Positions 8,671-16,049 are shown, numbered from the stretch's first letter. The stretch is DNA of 64,000 nucleotides from Enterococcus alishanensis (GCF_019218635.1 NZ_JAHUZB010000003.1:606362-670361), one strand, 5' to 3'. The notes: generated from the letters alone by a model not told the origin. Program-made: numbers and translations.

Positions 8671-8926
8671 CCACCAGAAAAAATGGTATTGAAAAAGCCA
8701 CTATAGATTTTTCATCTACGTGGCGAACGTCATCTCAAAATCCTTCAGCCATCATAGACGCAAACTTGTTTGCCGTTTGCATCCATCATGTATGAATACA
8801 AACCTACCTAAAATAGCTAAAGTAATAATTATTCAGTTGTGGGGTCATATTTTTTATCATATCGATCGCTCCAAACTGTTTTTTTAAGATTGGCTTAATT
8901 CTAGACGGGTGTTCTATAATTGTCAA
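8635..8926 (-). promoter_or_regulatory. Structured leader of the aro operon with terminator just before aroE
   Basis: The minus strand has a near-consensus promoter, TTGACA at 8926-8921 and TAGAAT at 8903-8898 (17-bp spacing). About 225-260 nt later a strong intrinsic terminator (14-bp stem, 8670-8635, then T-run) sits only about 30 nt before the aroE start. Between them are a GCAAAC...GTTTGC hairpin (near 8783-8761) and a CCAC-gTAGAT...ATCTAta-GTGG hairpin (near 8724-8699) containing TAGAT runs like those of the terminator stem. A 14-codon frame starting MMDANGKQVCVYDG lies at 8789-8745. The layout implies transcription attenuation; the ligand is unknown and I see no T-box sequence. Confidence 0.7.
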
Positions 8927-8955
8927 GCATTTTTTTAAAATAAATTCAATTAAAT

Positions 8956-10107
8956 TTATTTATTTGGATATTCAAGGATTATTTCAGCTGCTTTTTTTGC
9001 GCCATTAAAGGATTTTTTCAGTAATTTTTGTTTTAGTATCTCCGCTTTTTTCTGAATGGTACTGTCTGTTAAAACTAGTTCCAGAATTTTCTCTAGCTTT
9101 TCTTGTGTTATATCATGTTTACTTAATTGATAACCATTGCCGTATTTTTGCGAAATTTTCAGATTGTAGCGCTGTTCCATTTGCAACCCAAGACCAATAA
9201 ACGGTTTGCCTGACAAGCAGGCTGTCTGAATCGTTCCCTCACCACCATGAATGAAAGACAAATCAATCAAGGAATTGACTTTTTCAGTCGGCAACCAGTC
9301 AAAAATATAAACATTTTCAGCAAACTTTTTATTTTTATACTCTGGCAAATAATACGCCACCGGACAAATAAATGTATACGGCAATTGGGTTAAAATTTTT
9401 AACAGCTTTAAAATCAATGGTCGATTGGCAGAACTTCCCATCGCAAAATAAATCAAAGTTTGACTATTTCGTCGCAACTCTAGAATTTTTTCTGGTATTT
9501 CAGCTGACAATTTCCCATAAACAAAACCAACAAATTGATAATTAGCTGGTAGTTTTGTGACACCTGTTAGTTCGGGATAACTAGTAACCAAGTTTAAATC
9601 TGCTTCTAATAAATCAAGCGTACGATGAAAAACCTTTTGCTGATATTGTTTTTCAATTTGTCGAAAAGCTTTCGGGACATAACGAAATTTCAATATAGCT
9701 CGACTAATTAATATACCGATAAAAGACTCATTAAATATCTGCCCACTAGTAATTTGCGGTTCAGAATAAGCAAACGGCTTTACATAAATCAAAGGAACCT
9801 GACATATTCTTGCTGATAAGAACAGCGTCATCGATGTCCCGATAACGACTTTATCAATCTGATTATTTTTGATAAAATCAATCTCTGCTGCGACTCTCTT
9901 TTCAACCAATTCTTGTGAAAAAGGTATTTTTAGCGATTTCCCTTGGTCAAATTTCATCATATTTTCTGCCAATTTTTCACTTGTTAGCGGTTTTAAATAA
10001 CTAACTTCAAATCCCGCCTCTTCAATTAAATAAGCAAATTTTTTACTGTACGCCACAAAAAAACAGGCCGCATTTAATTGTCGTAGCTCTTTGGCTACCT
10101 CAACCAT
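8956..10107 (-). CDS. UDP-glycosyltransferase-like protein with damaged 5' end
   Basis: GT-B fold glycosyltransferase of the MurG/UGT type, 383 residues from ATG 10107. The C-terminal donor-binding part is clear: FAMGSSANRP near 220, FDWLPTEKVNSLIDLSFIHGGEGTIQTACLSGKPFIGLGLQMEQ near 260-305. The start is unsatisfactory: no ribosome binding site precedes ATG 10107, and the same frame runs on upstream to 10191 coding SQEKVLFVPETINLAETTR, the usual first beta strand. An ATG with GGAGAGGG at 10195-10193 lies in another frame and reaches a stop after eight codons. A one-base frameshift near 10170-10195 would join them. Acceptor unknown. Confidence 0.75.
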   Translation of the reverse strand: MVEVAKELRQLNAACFFVAYSKKFAYLIEEAGFEVSYLKPLTSEKLAENMMKFDQGKSLKIPFSQELVEKRVAAEIDFIKNNQIDKVVIGTSMTLFLSARICQVPLIYVKPFAYSEPQITSGQIFNESFIGILISRAILKFRYVPKAFRQIEKQYQQKVFHRTLDLLEADLNLVTSYPELTGVTKLPANYQFVGFVYGKLSAEIPEKILELRRNSQTLIYFAMGSSANRPLILKLLKILTQLPYTFICPVAYYLPEYKNKKFAENVYIFDWLPTEKVNSLIDLSFIHGGEGTIQTACLSGKPFIGLGLQMEQRYNLKISQKYGNGYQLSKHDITQEKLEKILELVLTDSTIQKKAEILKQKLLKKSFNGAKKAAEIILEYPNK

Positions 10108-10281
10108 TCGAGTAGTTTCAGCTAAATTAATTGTCTCAGGTACAAATAAAACTTTCTCCTGTGAATCCTTAATAATCTTTGACAGGTAAAATCATCCCTC
10201 TCCAAGGTTTAAAATAAACATCAACTTTTATTAATAACAATCATAACTTTTTTTGAACAATCCTGCATTCATTTAATTAAA

Positions 10282-10312
10282 AAACCATGGAATAACATTT
10301 ATCCCATGGTTT
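10282..10312. terminator. Intrinsic terminator after the lipoprotein gene
   Basis: Inverted repeat AAACCATGG...CCATGGTTT with a 13-nt loop; A-rich on the left, giving a T-run for leftward transcription from the lipoprotein gene ending at 10319. Confidence 0.6.
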
Positions 10313-10318
10313 AAAACT

Positions 10319-11470
10319 TTATTTAGGTGCCAAACTTTTAGTTTCGGTTAATATATAATCGCCGGTTCCAGTATAACCAGCCATACTGTATAAAGTATCT
10401 AAATCATTGAAATGCCACCATTCAGAGGCAAGTGGTGTTAAACCATTGTCAGTCATATATTTTTGAAGAGTGACGGTATATTGGTTCACACTCGGTGAAT
10501 AGCTGGCACTTTGCCAAGCAGTTTTTGATAACACATCAACTGGTCCTGTAAAGAGGGCCGATTGATTACTTAATTCATGCATTGGTGTTTGCATTGCATA
10601 TTCAGAATAACCCGTGACTTGTTTAATCTGATATTTCCCAACCGTTTTTTCAGCCGTTTCAGTCACTTGACCAATACTGACATCCATCGCGTAACCGACC
10701 TGGTGATTGGATATAGAAGTGACAATAAACCAATCAATACTCCATGGTGCTGTAGTAATTCCCGCTTTTACAGTCGGATTTTGCGCTGCTAATGCTTGAA
10801 CCTTATTGGCCGCATTGACTTGTACACTCAATGGACGAAAAGCTTCATATAAAATAATTGTATTATTTTCGCTTAAAGCTTGCTGCTGAGCCGCCATGAT
10901 TTTTTTGGTCATCGGATATAACACGGGCATAATGTATTGTTCTTGTTCTAAGCGATCATTATAATCTTTACTATTGTATAAAGAAACACCGGTAATATCA
11001 GGAATATCTACATTAGATGTTCGGAAGATCGAACCGCTGACATTTGTATCATTATAGACAATTGATGGAATTAAATCTGGTAAATTCACTAGGGCATATT
11101 GACTTTGAACCCACCCAGTTTGCGTATCGGTTTTAATTTGCAACCAGCCATTGTTTTCAGCTAAAACGGTAAATCCAGTCCCCGGCGCTAAAGTTTCTAA
11201 TGTGGTACTTTCAGCAGTCACATCACTTTTGACATTTAACGAGATTGACGCATAGCCTGAAGCACCATCTAAGGGTAATTCAAACTCTCCTTGATAGACT
11301 TCTCCTTTTATCTTTTCTTGAGAAGTACTGGTTTCAGTTTTTTTCCGGCTTGTCTCTGTTGTCTTTTTACTAGAATGACTAGTTTCGCCAGAATTATTTT
11401 GATTGGATTGACAGCCGCCGACTAGAAATAATAGCGCTACTGCTAAAAATGCCAACTGTTTATGTTTCAA
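10319..11470 (-). CDS. Lipoprotein with SH3-like and VanX/VanY-type (M15) peptidase domains
   Basis: 383 residues. A lipoprotein signal peptide with lipobox VGGC (C20) anchors it outside the membrane, followed by a Ser/Thr/Lys-rich linker (21-55). An SH3-like wall-binding region covers about 75-130 (GTGFTVLAENNGWLQIKTDTQTGWV). The C-terminal half is an M15 peptidase: the R in YEAFRPLSVQ, HQVGYAMDVS as the zinc HxxxxxxD motif and EWWHFND as the catalytic E..H. Such enzymes cut D-Ala-D-Ala or D,L-peptide bonds in the wall. The start is TTG at 11470 with AAGGATGG upstream. It is single-gene; nothing suggests a vancomycin-resistance cluster. Confidence 0.85.
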   Translation of the reverse strand: MKHKQLAFLAVALLFLVGGCQSNQNNSGETSHSSKKTTETSRKKTETSTSQEKIKGEVYQGEFELPLDGASGYASISLNVKSDVTAESTTLETLAPGTGFTVLAENNGWLQIKTDTQTGWVQSQYALVNLPDLIPSIVYNDTNVSGSIFRTSNVDIPDITGVSLYNSKDYNDRLEQEQYIMPVLYPMTKKIMAAQQQALSENNTIILYEAFRPLSVQVNAANKVQALAAQNPTVKAGITTAPWSIDWFIVTSISNHQVGYAMDVSIGQVTETAEKTVGKYQIKQVTGYSEYAMQTPMHELSNQSALFTGPVDVLSKTAWQSASYSPSVNQYTVTLQKYMTDNGLTPLASEWWHFNDLDTLYSMAGYTGTGDYILTETKSLAPK

Positions 11471-11615
11471 TTTTATATACCATCCTTTTATTTTCTATTC
11501 CATAGTATAACAAATTATTCTGTTCTCGGCTGATTAAATCCTATTCAGTTAAATTCCTTTACATTGAAAACGGTTTTCTTCATAATAAAATTAAGAAATG
11601 ATGAGGAGGATGAAC

Positions 11616-12506
11616 ATGAAAAAAAAGTTTAGTTTACTACTGGTTTTCTTAAGTAGCGTAGGATTATTTGCAGCTACTACTGAAGCTTCAGCCGCTGACA
11701 TGCTGAGAGTATACAATCCGAATTCAGGGGAACATTTCTACACTGCTGTGACTAATGAACGGGATCACTTAATTCGTACAGGTTGGATGAATGAAGGAAT
11801 CGGTTGGAATGCACCAAGTTCTGGAGATAACGTTTACCGACTTTATAATGCCAATGCCGGAGATCACCACTATACTTTAGATGCCGGCGAACGAGATTAT
11901 TTAATTAGTGTGGGTTGGGAATATGAAGGAATCGGCTGGTTCTCCGACAAAAATCAAGGTGAACCACTTTATCGATTGTATAATCCTAATGCACAATCTG
12001 GTGCCCATCATTACACTCGCTCAGGCTATGAAAGAGACAGTTTGGTTAATCAAGGTTGGGTTGCTGAGGGAATTGGTTGGTATGGCATTGACTCTAATAA
12101 TAGTAACCAATCACAAGATATTAATAGTCGCTTCCTAACATTAATCAATGACTATCGAACATCTCAAGGGGCAAATACTCTAACTAACGACAGTTTATTA
12201 AATCAAGCAGCTGATATTCGTTCAAAAGAAATCACTAACTCCTTCAGTCATACACGACCAGATGGTCAGAGTTTTTCTTCAGTTTTAGCAGATGTCAATT
12301 TTGACAATTATAGTGTTGCTGGTGAGAATTTAGTTCTATTCACAGCTGGTGGTTCTTCACAAGAAATCGCACAACGAGCTTTTGACTTATGGAAAAATAG
12401 TCCTGGGCATAATCGTAATATGTTAGATCCTGACTATACGATGATTGGCAGCTCGTTTAGAATTGTTGGCAATGAAGTCTACGGAGCCAATTTATTTGCC
12501 GGATAA
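11616..12506 (+). CDS. Secreted protein with three DUF5648-like repeats and a CAP/SCP domain
   Basis: 296 residues. Signal peptide of about 27 residues ending TTEASAA, three DUF5648-like repeats (RVYNPNSGEHFYT, RLYNANAGDHHYT, RLYNPNAQSGAHHYT, each closed by a GW..EGIGW strand) to about 165, then a CAP (cysteine-rich secretory/Tpx-1-type) domain: LINDYRTSQGANTLT, SFSHTRPDG, AGENL, WKNSPGHNRNMLDPDY. The repeat is lectin-like and occurs on surface and toxin-like proteins; its ligand is unknown. ATG 11616 is chosen for GAGGAGG 6 nt upstream. First of two tandem paralogues. Confidence 0.88.
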   Translation: MKKKFSLLLVFLSSVGLFAATTEASAADMLRVYNPNSGEHFYTAVTNERDHLIRTGWMNEGIGWNAPSSGDNVYRLYNANAGDHHYTLDAGERDYLISVGWEYEGIGWFSDKNQGEPLYRLYNPNAQSGAHHYTRSGYERDSLVNQGWVAEGIGWYGIDSNNSNQSQDINSRFLTLINDYRTSQGANTLTNDSLLNQAADIRSKEITNSFSHTRPDGQSFSSVLADVNFDNYSVAGENLVLFTAGGSSQEIAQRAFDLWKNSPGHNRNMLDPDYTMIGSSFRIVGNEVYGANLFAG

Positions 12507-12650
12507 ATAATATAAACCTCCAATAAATATAGAATTTTTTTAACCGATTACTAACTTAAACAAAAAAGAAAGCCTTTCCAATATTTTTCTTTACTTATAT
12601 TTCTTTTTTCTTCATAATATAATTGTAAATTGAAAAAAGGAGGAACAGAA

Positions 12651-13550
12651 ATGAAGAGAAAATTTGGTTTAGCTTTGGTTGTTTTGGGTGCATTTGGTTT
12701 ATTTACTGCTAGTTCAGAAGCTTCCGCGGATACAGACATGTTGCGGGTTTACAATCCAAATTCTGGAGAACACTTTTACACAGGTGTGCCAAATGAAAGG
12801 GATGGTTTAGTTAGAGCTGGTTGGGATAATGAAGGTCTCGGCTGGCGCGCACCAAGTTCAGGAGACAGAGTATATCGTTTATACAATCGCAATGAAGGCG
12901 ACCACCATTACACCCTAGATGTTGGAGAACGTGATTGGTTGATTGGTTTAGGTTGGGAAGACGAAGGCACGGGTTGGTTCTCTGATAGAAATAAAGGCGA
13001 ACCATTATTACGCCTGTACAATCCAAATGCTAAAACTGGTTCACACCATTATACACATTCGACTGGCGAAAGAGACAGCTTAGTCGCAGCTGGTTGGCGT
13101 TATGAGGGAGTCGGCTGGTACGGTGTTGAACAAGATACAGCTACTTCTCAAAGCATCGAAGCACAATTTTTAACTTTATTAAATGATTATCGAGCTCAAC
13201 AAAATTTAGGCACACTCACTTCTTCTACTCTTTTAAAAGAAGCGGCTAGAATTCGGACAGTAGAATTGTTAGATGTTTACGGGGAAGAACGTCCCGATGG
13301 TCGTGACAGTGAATCAGCACTTGCCGAAGTTGGTTATACTGATTATACCGCATACGGTTACAATATAATCGGCATTGATAAAACGACTGTTACGAACACT
13401 CAACAAGTCGCACAGGCAACATTTGATGAATTAATAGCAGATCCAGTGACTCGAGAAGTAATCGTTTATCCCGTCTTCAATGAAGTAGGGATTTCATTTA
13501 AAATGAATGATAATCAACCTTATACATTTATCTTTTTTGCAACAAAATAA
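12651..13550 (+). CDS. Second DUF5648-repeat protein with degenerate CAP domain
   Basis: 299 residues, paralogue of the preceding gene with the same order: signal peptide ending SSEASA, three DUF5648-like repeats, CAP-like domain. The CAP part keeps LLNDYRAQQNLGTL but has lost the histidine and glutamate landmarks (the SHTRPDG position reads GEERPDG; SPGHNRNML reads DPVTREVIV), so it probably no longer has the original cavity function. The start at 12651 follows AAAGGAGG by 8 nt. A terminator follows. Confidence 0.85.
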   Translation: MKRKFGLALVVLGAFGLFTASSEASADTDMLRVYNPNSGEHFYTGVPNERDGLVRAGWDNEGLGWRAPSSGDRVYRLYNRNEGDHHYTLDVGERDWLIGLGWEDEGTGWFSDRNKGEPLLRLYNPNAKTGSHHYTHSTGERDSLVAAGWRYEGVGWYGVEQDTATSQSIEAQFLTLLNDYRAQQNLGTLTSSTLLKEAARIRTVELLDVYGEERPDGRDSESALAEVGYTDYTAYGYNIIGIDKTTVTNTQQVAQATFDELIADPVTREVIVYPVFNEVGISFKMNDNQPYTFIFFATK

Positions 13551-13556
13551 ATGATC

Positions 13557-13586
13557 TACCTCCAATTAATTTTGGAGGTTTTTTTG
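13557..13586 (+). terminator. Intrinsic terminator
   Basis: ACCTCCAA ... TTGGAGGT stem followed by seven T residues, 7 nt after the stop codon of the second CAP-like gene. Confidence 0.85.
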
Positions 13587-13741
13587 TTACTTCTGAATTA
13601 ATTATCTCGACCCCTTTTACAAAAAATATGTTTTTACTCTCAATACCAATAATAATTTCGAAACTAGAAACAATATAAGAATAAAGTTGGAATTTATACC
13701 ATTATTTATTTGAGATTACTGAATAAGCTTTTACTTTATGA

Positions 13742-13861
13742 CAAAATAGTGCCGGACATAATGTCAACATGCTGGGTAATTATATTCAGATTAGCAATGA
13801 TTTCCAAGTAAACAGTTCAACTGTTTATGGAACAAATTTATATGCTAAAAGTTTCTATTAA
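13742..13861 (+). pseudogene. C-terminal remnant of a third CAP-domain gene
   Basis: Frame 13742-13861 reads QNSAGHNVNMLGNY and ends in VYGTNLYAKSFY, matching the last 37 residues of the gene at 11616 (KNSPGHNRNML ... VYGANLFAG). An in-frame stop immediately precedes it and no start or signal sequence is present. The stretch 13590-13741 shows nothing else. It shows the tandem cluster once had at least three members. Confidence 0.75.
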
Positions 13862-13991
13862 CATTTGCCGAAACTGTTATTAATAATAAATAGTTGTTAA
13901 TTAATTTGTAGTTTTTTTTATTTTTTTGCTGAATTCTTTTATCTTCTGCGTATTTTGTTTTTGAAAGAGGAAAAAAGAAAGGAAGATTGAG

Positions 13992-14225
13992 ATGCGAGAA
14001 TACAAAACTTCAGAAGCTCAACGTCGCGCCAGTAAAAAATACCAAGAAAAAGCCAACAAAGATCCTGAAAAAAGGGTCCACCGCACCTACTTGGCCTCTC
14101 GACGTACGGCAAAGTCTTTTATTCGAACCAAAGCCACCCGAGAAGACCTCACTGAATTAGAAAAAATGATCGCCGAACGGTATGAATTGTTAAACAAGAT
14201 AGACATTGCTGCCGAAAAAATGTAG
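13992..14225 (+). CDS. Small basic protein, paralogue of the prophage gene at 16228
   Basis: 77 residues, highly charged, predicted helical, starting MREYKTSEAQRRASKKYQEK. The second half (SFIRTKATREDLTELEKMIAER) matches the protein at 16228 (SFIKNKATLEDLDELKSLIIER). AAAGGAAG precedes the ATG. Function unknown; the basic N-terminal half and ribbon-like tail could bind nucleic acid. It is just outside the att site, whereas its relatives lie inside the integrated elements. Confidence 0.65.
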   Translation: MREYKTSEAQRRASKKYQEKANKDPEKRVHRTYLASRRTAKSFIRTKATREDLTELEKMIAERYELLNKIDIAAEKM

Positions 14226-14312
14226 TTACTCCTGCATCACTACCATAAAAAACATTCTCTCCCAAAAACCAATTGCCTTGCTTAAAAAAACATGGTAAAA
14301 TTATTTCGTTAT

Positions 14313-14409
14313 GGGAGTGGATGGGTTCTGGTGTGCCCTCTGGTCTTCAAAACCAGTATGAGGAGTTAGGAGCTTCTTGGGTAGGTTCGATTCCTACACA
14401 TTCCCGCCA
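14313..14409 (+). tRNA. selC: tRNA-Sec (selenocysteine, anticodon TCA), phage integration target
   Basis: 97 nt including encoded CCA. The anticodon arm is CTGGT-CTTCAAA-ACCAG, anticodon TCA at 14347-14349. A long variable arm (GAGGAG/CTTCTT) follows, then the T arm GTAGG-TTCGATT-CCTAC and an extended acceptor stem closing on GGGAGTG/CACATTCCC. The 3' half strongly resembles E. coli selC. Bacterial tRNA-Sec reads UGA with SelB and a SECIS element. selA, selB and selD are not in the window. The last 17 nt belong to the 66-bp att core. Confidence 0.9.
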
Positions 14410-14458
14410 AATAGAATATGATGTCCGCTAAGCATTGATGTAGAGCCTTTTCTACTGA
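14393..14458 (+). repeat. att core copy 1 (left end of prophage 1)
   Basis: 66 bp identical to 56299-56364 and 63930-63995. It covers the last 17 nt of selC and 49 bp downstream, including the left arm of the selC terminator. Sequences diverge immediately outside (TACTTAGCGG here, CGCTTGGCGG at copy 2). Confidence 0.95.
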
Positions 14459-14476
14459 TACTTAGCGGATTTTTTG
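14424..14476 (+). terminator. selC terminator completed by the prophage end
   Basis: TCCGCTAAG (14424-14432) pairs with CTTAGCGGA (14461-14469), followed by six T residues. The left arm is in the att core, the right arm is prophage DNA. At copy 2 the right arm is CTTGGCGGA, supplied by element 2, so each element restores a terminator behind the tRNA sequence. Confidence 0.75.
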
Positions 14477-14480
14477 TTTT

Positions 14481-14500
14481 TGAATGCCCTTTTGAATGCC
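14481..14500. promoter_or_regulatory. Left arm-type integrase sites, prophage 1
   Basis: TGAATGCC occurs at 14481-14488 and again at 14493-14500. The same octamer occurs twice next to the right att (56174-56181 and 56185-56192). Paired short repeats on both sides of the core are typical arm sites for the N-terminal domain of tyrosine integrases. Confidence 0.7.
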
Positions 14501-14575
14501 CTCTGATATTTTTTGTTTTATCAGTTTTCATCTCCGCTGTTCATCATTAGTATAAAGATTTAATAATTTGTTCGC

Positions 14576-14605
14576 TTTACAATAACGAACGTAAGTTCGT
14601 ATAAT
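14576..14605 (+). promoter_or_regulatory. SOS promoter with a perfect LexA/DinR box
   Basis: TTTACA (14576-14581) and TATAAT (14600-14605) with 18-bp spacing enclose CGAACGTAAGTTCG (14586-14599). This matches the Gram-positive LexA (DinR) consensus CGAAC-N4-GTTCG exactly. Repressor bound here would block the promoter, so the two genes that follow should be induced by DNA damage. Confidence 0.8.
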
Positions 14606-14623
14606 GTTGGTGAGGTGATTAAT

Positions 14624-14842
14624 ATGATGGAAGATTTCATTAGGAAATATTTAGGAGATGAATACGGAGACTTTTATAAAAACAGCAATATTACTACACA
14701 AAATGAAATAGATATAAGTATTATCAATATTCTTTCAAAAAGAAACTCAGTAAAAGAAATCAATATCGCAAAAGAGATAGTTCAATCTGACAACCAATTA
14801 AAGCTTAGTTATATTCTTGAAGCTGATTTAAAATCTAGATAA
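14624..14842 (+). CDS. Small protein under an SOS promoter, function unknown
   Basis: 72-residue charged protein beginning MMEDFIRKYLGDEYG, probably helical. ATG 14624 follows GAGGTG by 6 nt, and TATAAT of the LexA-box promoter is about 19 nt upstream of the start. No family recognised. It lies 16 nt before the next gene and likely forms a two-gene damage-inducible operon; expression timed with induction would fit a lytic-phase or host-takeover role, which is inference. Confidence 0.7.
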   Translation: MMEDFIRKYLGDEYGDFYKNSNITTQNEIDISIINILSKRNSVKEINIAKEIVQSDNQLKLSYILEADLKSR

Positions 14843-14858
14843 TTTTGAGGTGCTTAAT

Positions 14859-15188
14859 ATGGTATATCCATTTGAAAACGAAAATATTCATGTCAGAGCG
14901 GAATTCCCATATCATTTTAAATCAACTGATCAATTAGAAATAGACTTAATGTCAGTGATAATGGAACCCATCCCCTTCTTTGCTTTTCACGACAGCTTAC
15001 TATTGACTTTATTCCATAGTAAGAAAGATTATTTTTTGATTCCTGCTAAGAAAAATAAAAAGAGAAGAAACTTATATTTCCGTTTCGATGTCCAAATATT
15101 GAAACCAAAAGACTACAACTCTCCTTCTGGTTCCACAATCTTCCGATACAACTATAAAGGATATGATTTTGGTAAGGAACTTAGCTAG
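14859..15188 (+). CDS. Second gene of the SOS-controlled pair, function unknown
   Basis: 109 residues from ATG 14859 (GAGGTG 6-7 nt upstream), beginning MVYPFENENIHVRAEF. Mixed alpha/beta composition with a basic segment (AKKNKKRRNLYFRF near 68-81). No signal peptide, no known motif. Co-transcribed with the preceding gene by position. Confidence 0.65.
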   Translation: MVYPFENENIHVRAEFPYHFKSTDQLEIDLMSVIMEPIPFFAFHDSLLLTLFHSKKDYFLIPAKKNKKRRNLYFRFDVQILKPKDYNSPSGSTIFRYNYKGYDFGKELS

Positions 15189-15247
15189 TTTATATTGATT
15201 TTTTAAAGACATATGGTACTATGTTATACTAATTCCGAGGTGATGGC

Positions 15248-15511
15248 ATGGATAAGTTTACAGGATTGTTGACGAAGATTAGACTGCTGAAAGATAAACC
15301 GCTGTTGGTGAGGTTTACCTTGAAGTCAGATGATAAGAGTATCAACTGTATTACAGCTAAAGAAATATTAGGTCAACGTATCCTGATGCTACCAGATGAT
15401 AAATACACAGCAGAAGTTGTAGGATTATTTAATGTGAAGGAACAATTAGTAATTAGACAATTAATTGTATTAAATCCAGATAATTTGATTAAAATGATTG
15501 ATTTATGGTAA
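15248..15511 (+). CDS. Small beta-rich (OB-like) protein, paralogue 1 of 3
   Basis: 87 residues, starting MDKFTGLLTKIRLLKDKPLL. Predicted all-beta with the pattern GLLT...KP...F.L.....INCI......L.L....Y...V.G.FN...Q, shared with the proteins at 15565 and 16436. The alternation resembles an OB-fold but this is inference. GAGGTG precedes the ATG. No relative with known function recognised. Confidence 0.65.
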   Translation: MDKFTGLLTKIRLLKDKPLLVRFTLKSDDKSINCITAKEILGQRILMLPDDKYTAEVVGLFNVKEQLVIRQLIVLNPDNLIKMIDLW

Positions 15512-15564
15512 TAAAATGATTTTATTGGAATTAAATCATTTCCGACTTTATAATACTATATGGG

Positions 15565-15834
15565 GTGTTTTTTATAATAAAACACGTTGGTATTATGACA
15601 AACATAAGGTTTAGTACGAGTCTTACGAGATTCACATTGATTACTGAAAGCTCTATCGTTAATTGTGTTATTGGAGATTTATTTTTAGGCGTAAAGCTTC
15701 TAGGTTTACATGATAATCAGTATATCATTTCAATTGGTGGGGTTAAGGATATTTACGATAGCTATGATGAGATAATAGTTAAGCAGTTTAAAATATTGAA
15801 TAAAGACAGATTAACCGATGATTTAGGTTTGTAA
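15565..15834 (+). CDS. Small beta-rich protein, paralogue 2 of 3
   Basis: 89 residues if started at GTG 15565; an ATG at 15595 would remove the KHVGIMT strand that aligns with GLLTH/GLLTK of its paralogues, so the longer form is preferred. TATAAT at 15550-15555 is only about 10 nt before the GTG, and no Shine-Dalgarno is present, suggesting a near-leaderless mRNA. The core SIVNCVIGD and VGG/YDEI strands match the family. Confidence 0.55.
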   Translation: MFFIIKHVGIMTNIRFSTSLTRFTLITESSIVNCVIGDLFLGVKLLGLHDNQYIISIGGVKDIYDSYDEIIVKQFKILNKDRLTDDLGL

Positions 15835-15835
15835 A

Positions 15836-15858
15836 GTCCGATTTTTCGGGCTTTTTTT
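15836..15858 (+). terminator. Intrinsic terminator after paralogue 2
   Basis: GTCCGA-tttt-TCGGGC stem followed by TTTTTTT, starting just after the stop codon at 15834. Confidence 0.8.
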
Positions 15859-15869
15859 GCTGAAAAGTG

Positions 15870-15900
15870 TTGACACGTTATACTATGCATAGTATAACGT
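15870..15900 (+). promoter_or_regulatory. Promoter buried in a perfect 26-bp palindrome
   Basis: TTGACA at 15870-15875 and TATAAC at 15893-15898 (17-bp spacing). Positions 15875-15900 form a perfect palindrome (half-site ACGTTATACTATG) spanning from the end of the -35 box through the -10 box. This is a strong candidate operator controlling the 32-residue peptide downstream. Confidence 0.75.
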
Positions 15901-15927
15901 AAATATAGTTAAGGAGGAGGTGAACAG

Positions 15928-16026
15928 ATGAATTTAGATGAACTAAAAAAAGCAGTCGACATTGTTGTAGGAATCTTAACAGCCACCACGCTACTAAAGA
16001 AACTCCTTAACAAAAAAGACGACTAG
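15928..16026 (+). CDS. 32-residue hydrophobic peptide, possible toxin- or holin-like
   Basis: The frame starts MNLDELKKAVDIVVGILTAT and ends LLKKLLNKKDD. One hydrophobic or amphipathic helix (about 10-26) with a charged tail, behind an excellent ribosome binding site (AAGGAGGAGGTG, 7 nt from the ATG) and the palindromic promoter. Size and build are like type I toxin peptides or small phage membrane peptides; there is no sequence match I can name. A G/C-rich hairpin follows. Confidence 0.6.
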   Translation: MNLDELKKAVDIVVGILTATTLLKKLLNKKDD

Positions 16027-16029
16027 CTT

Positions 16030-16049
16030 TTGGGGGAGGATTCCTCCCC
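16030..16049 (+). terminator. G/C-rich hairpin after the small peptide
   Basis: GGGGAGG-ATT-CCTCCCC, 7-bp stem, 5-6 nt after the stop codon; only a weak T tract follows (CTGTTCATTTT). Confidence 0.5.

Noticed and set aside
8635..8926. T-box riboswitch before aroE
   Set aside because: No AANNTGGNACCGCG-type T-box sequence or recognisable stem I; leader kept as an unknown attenuator.
10319..11470. Vancomycin-resistance VanX/VanY gene
   Set aside because: Isolated gene with SH3-like domain and no vanH, ligase or regulator genes; a general wall peptidase is more likely.
14313..14409. Suppressor tRNA (Trp or Ser type) instead of tRNA-Sec
   Set aside because: The long variable arm together with the extended acceptor and selC-like 3' half fits Sec; a Ser tRNA would not have TCA as anticodon for UGA in this context.
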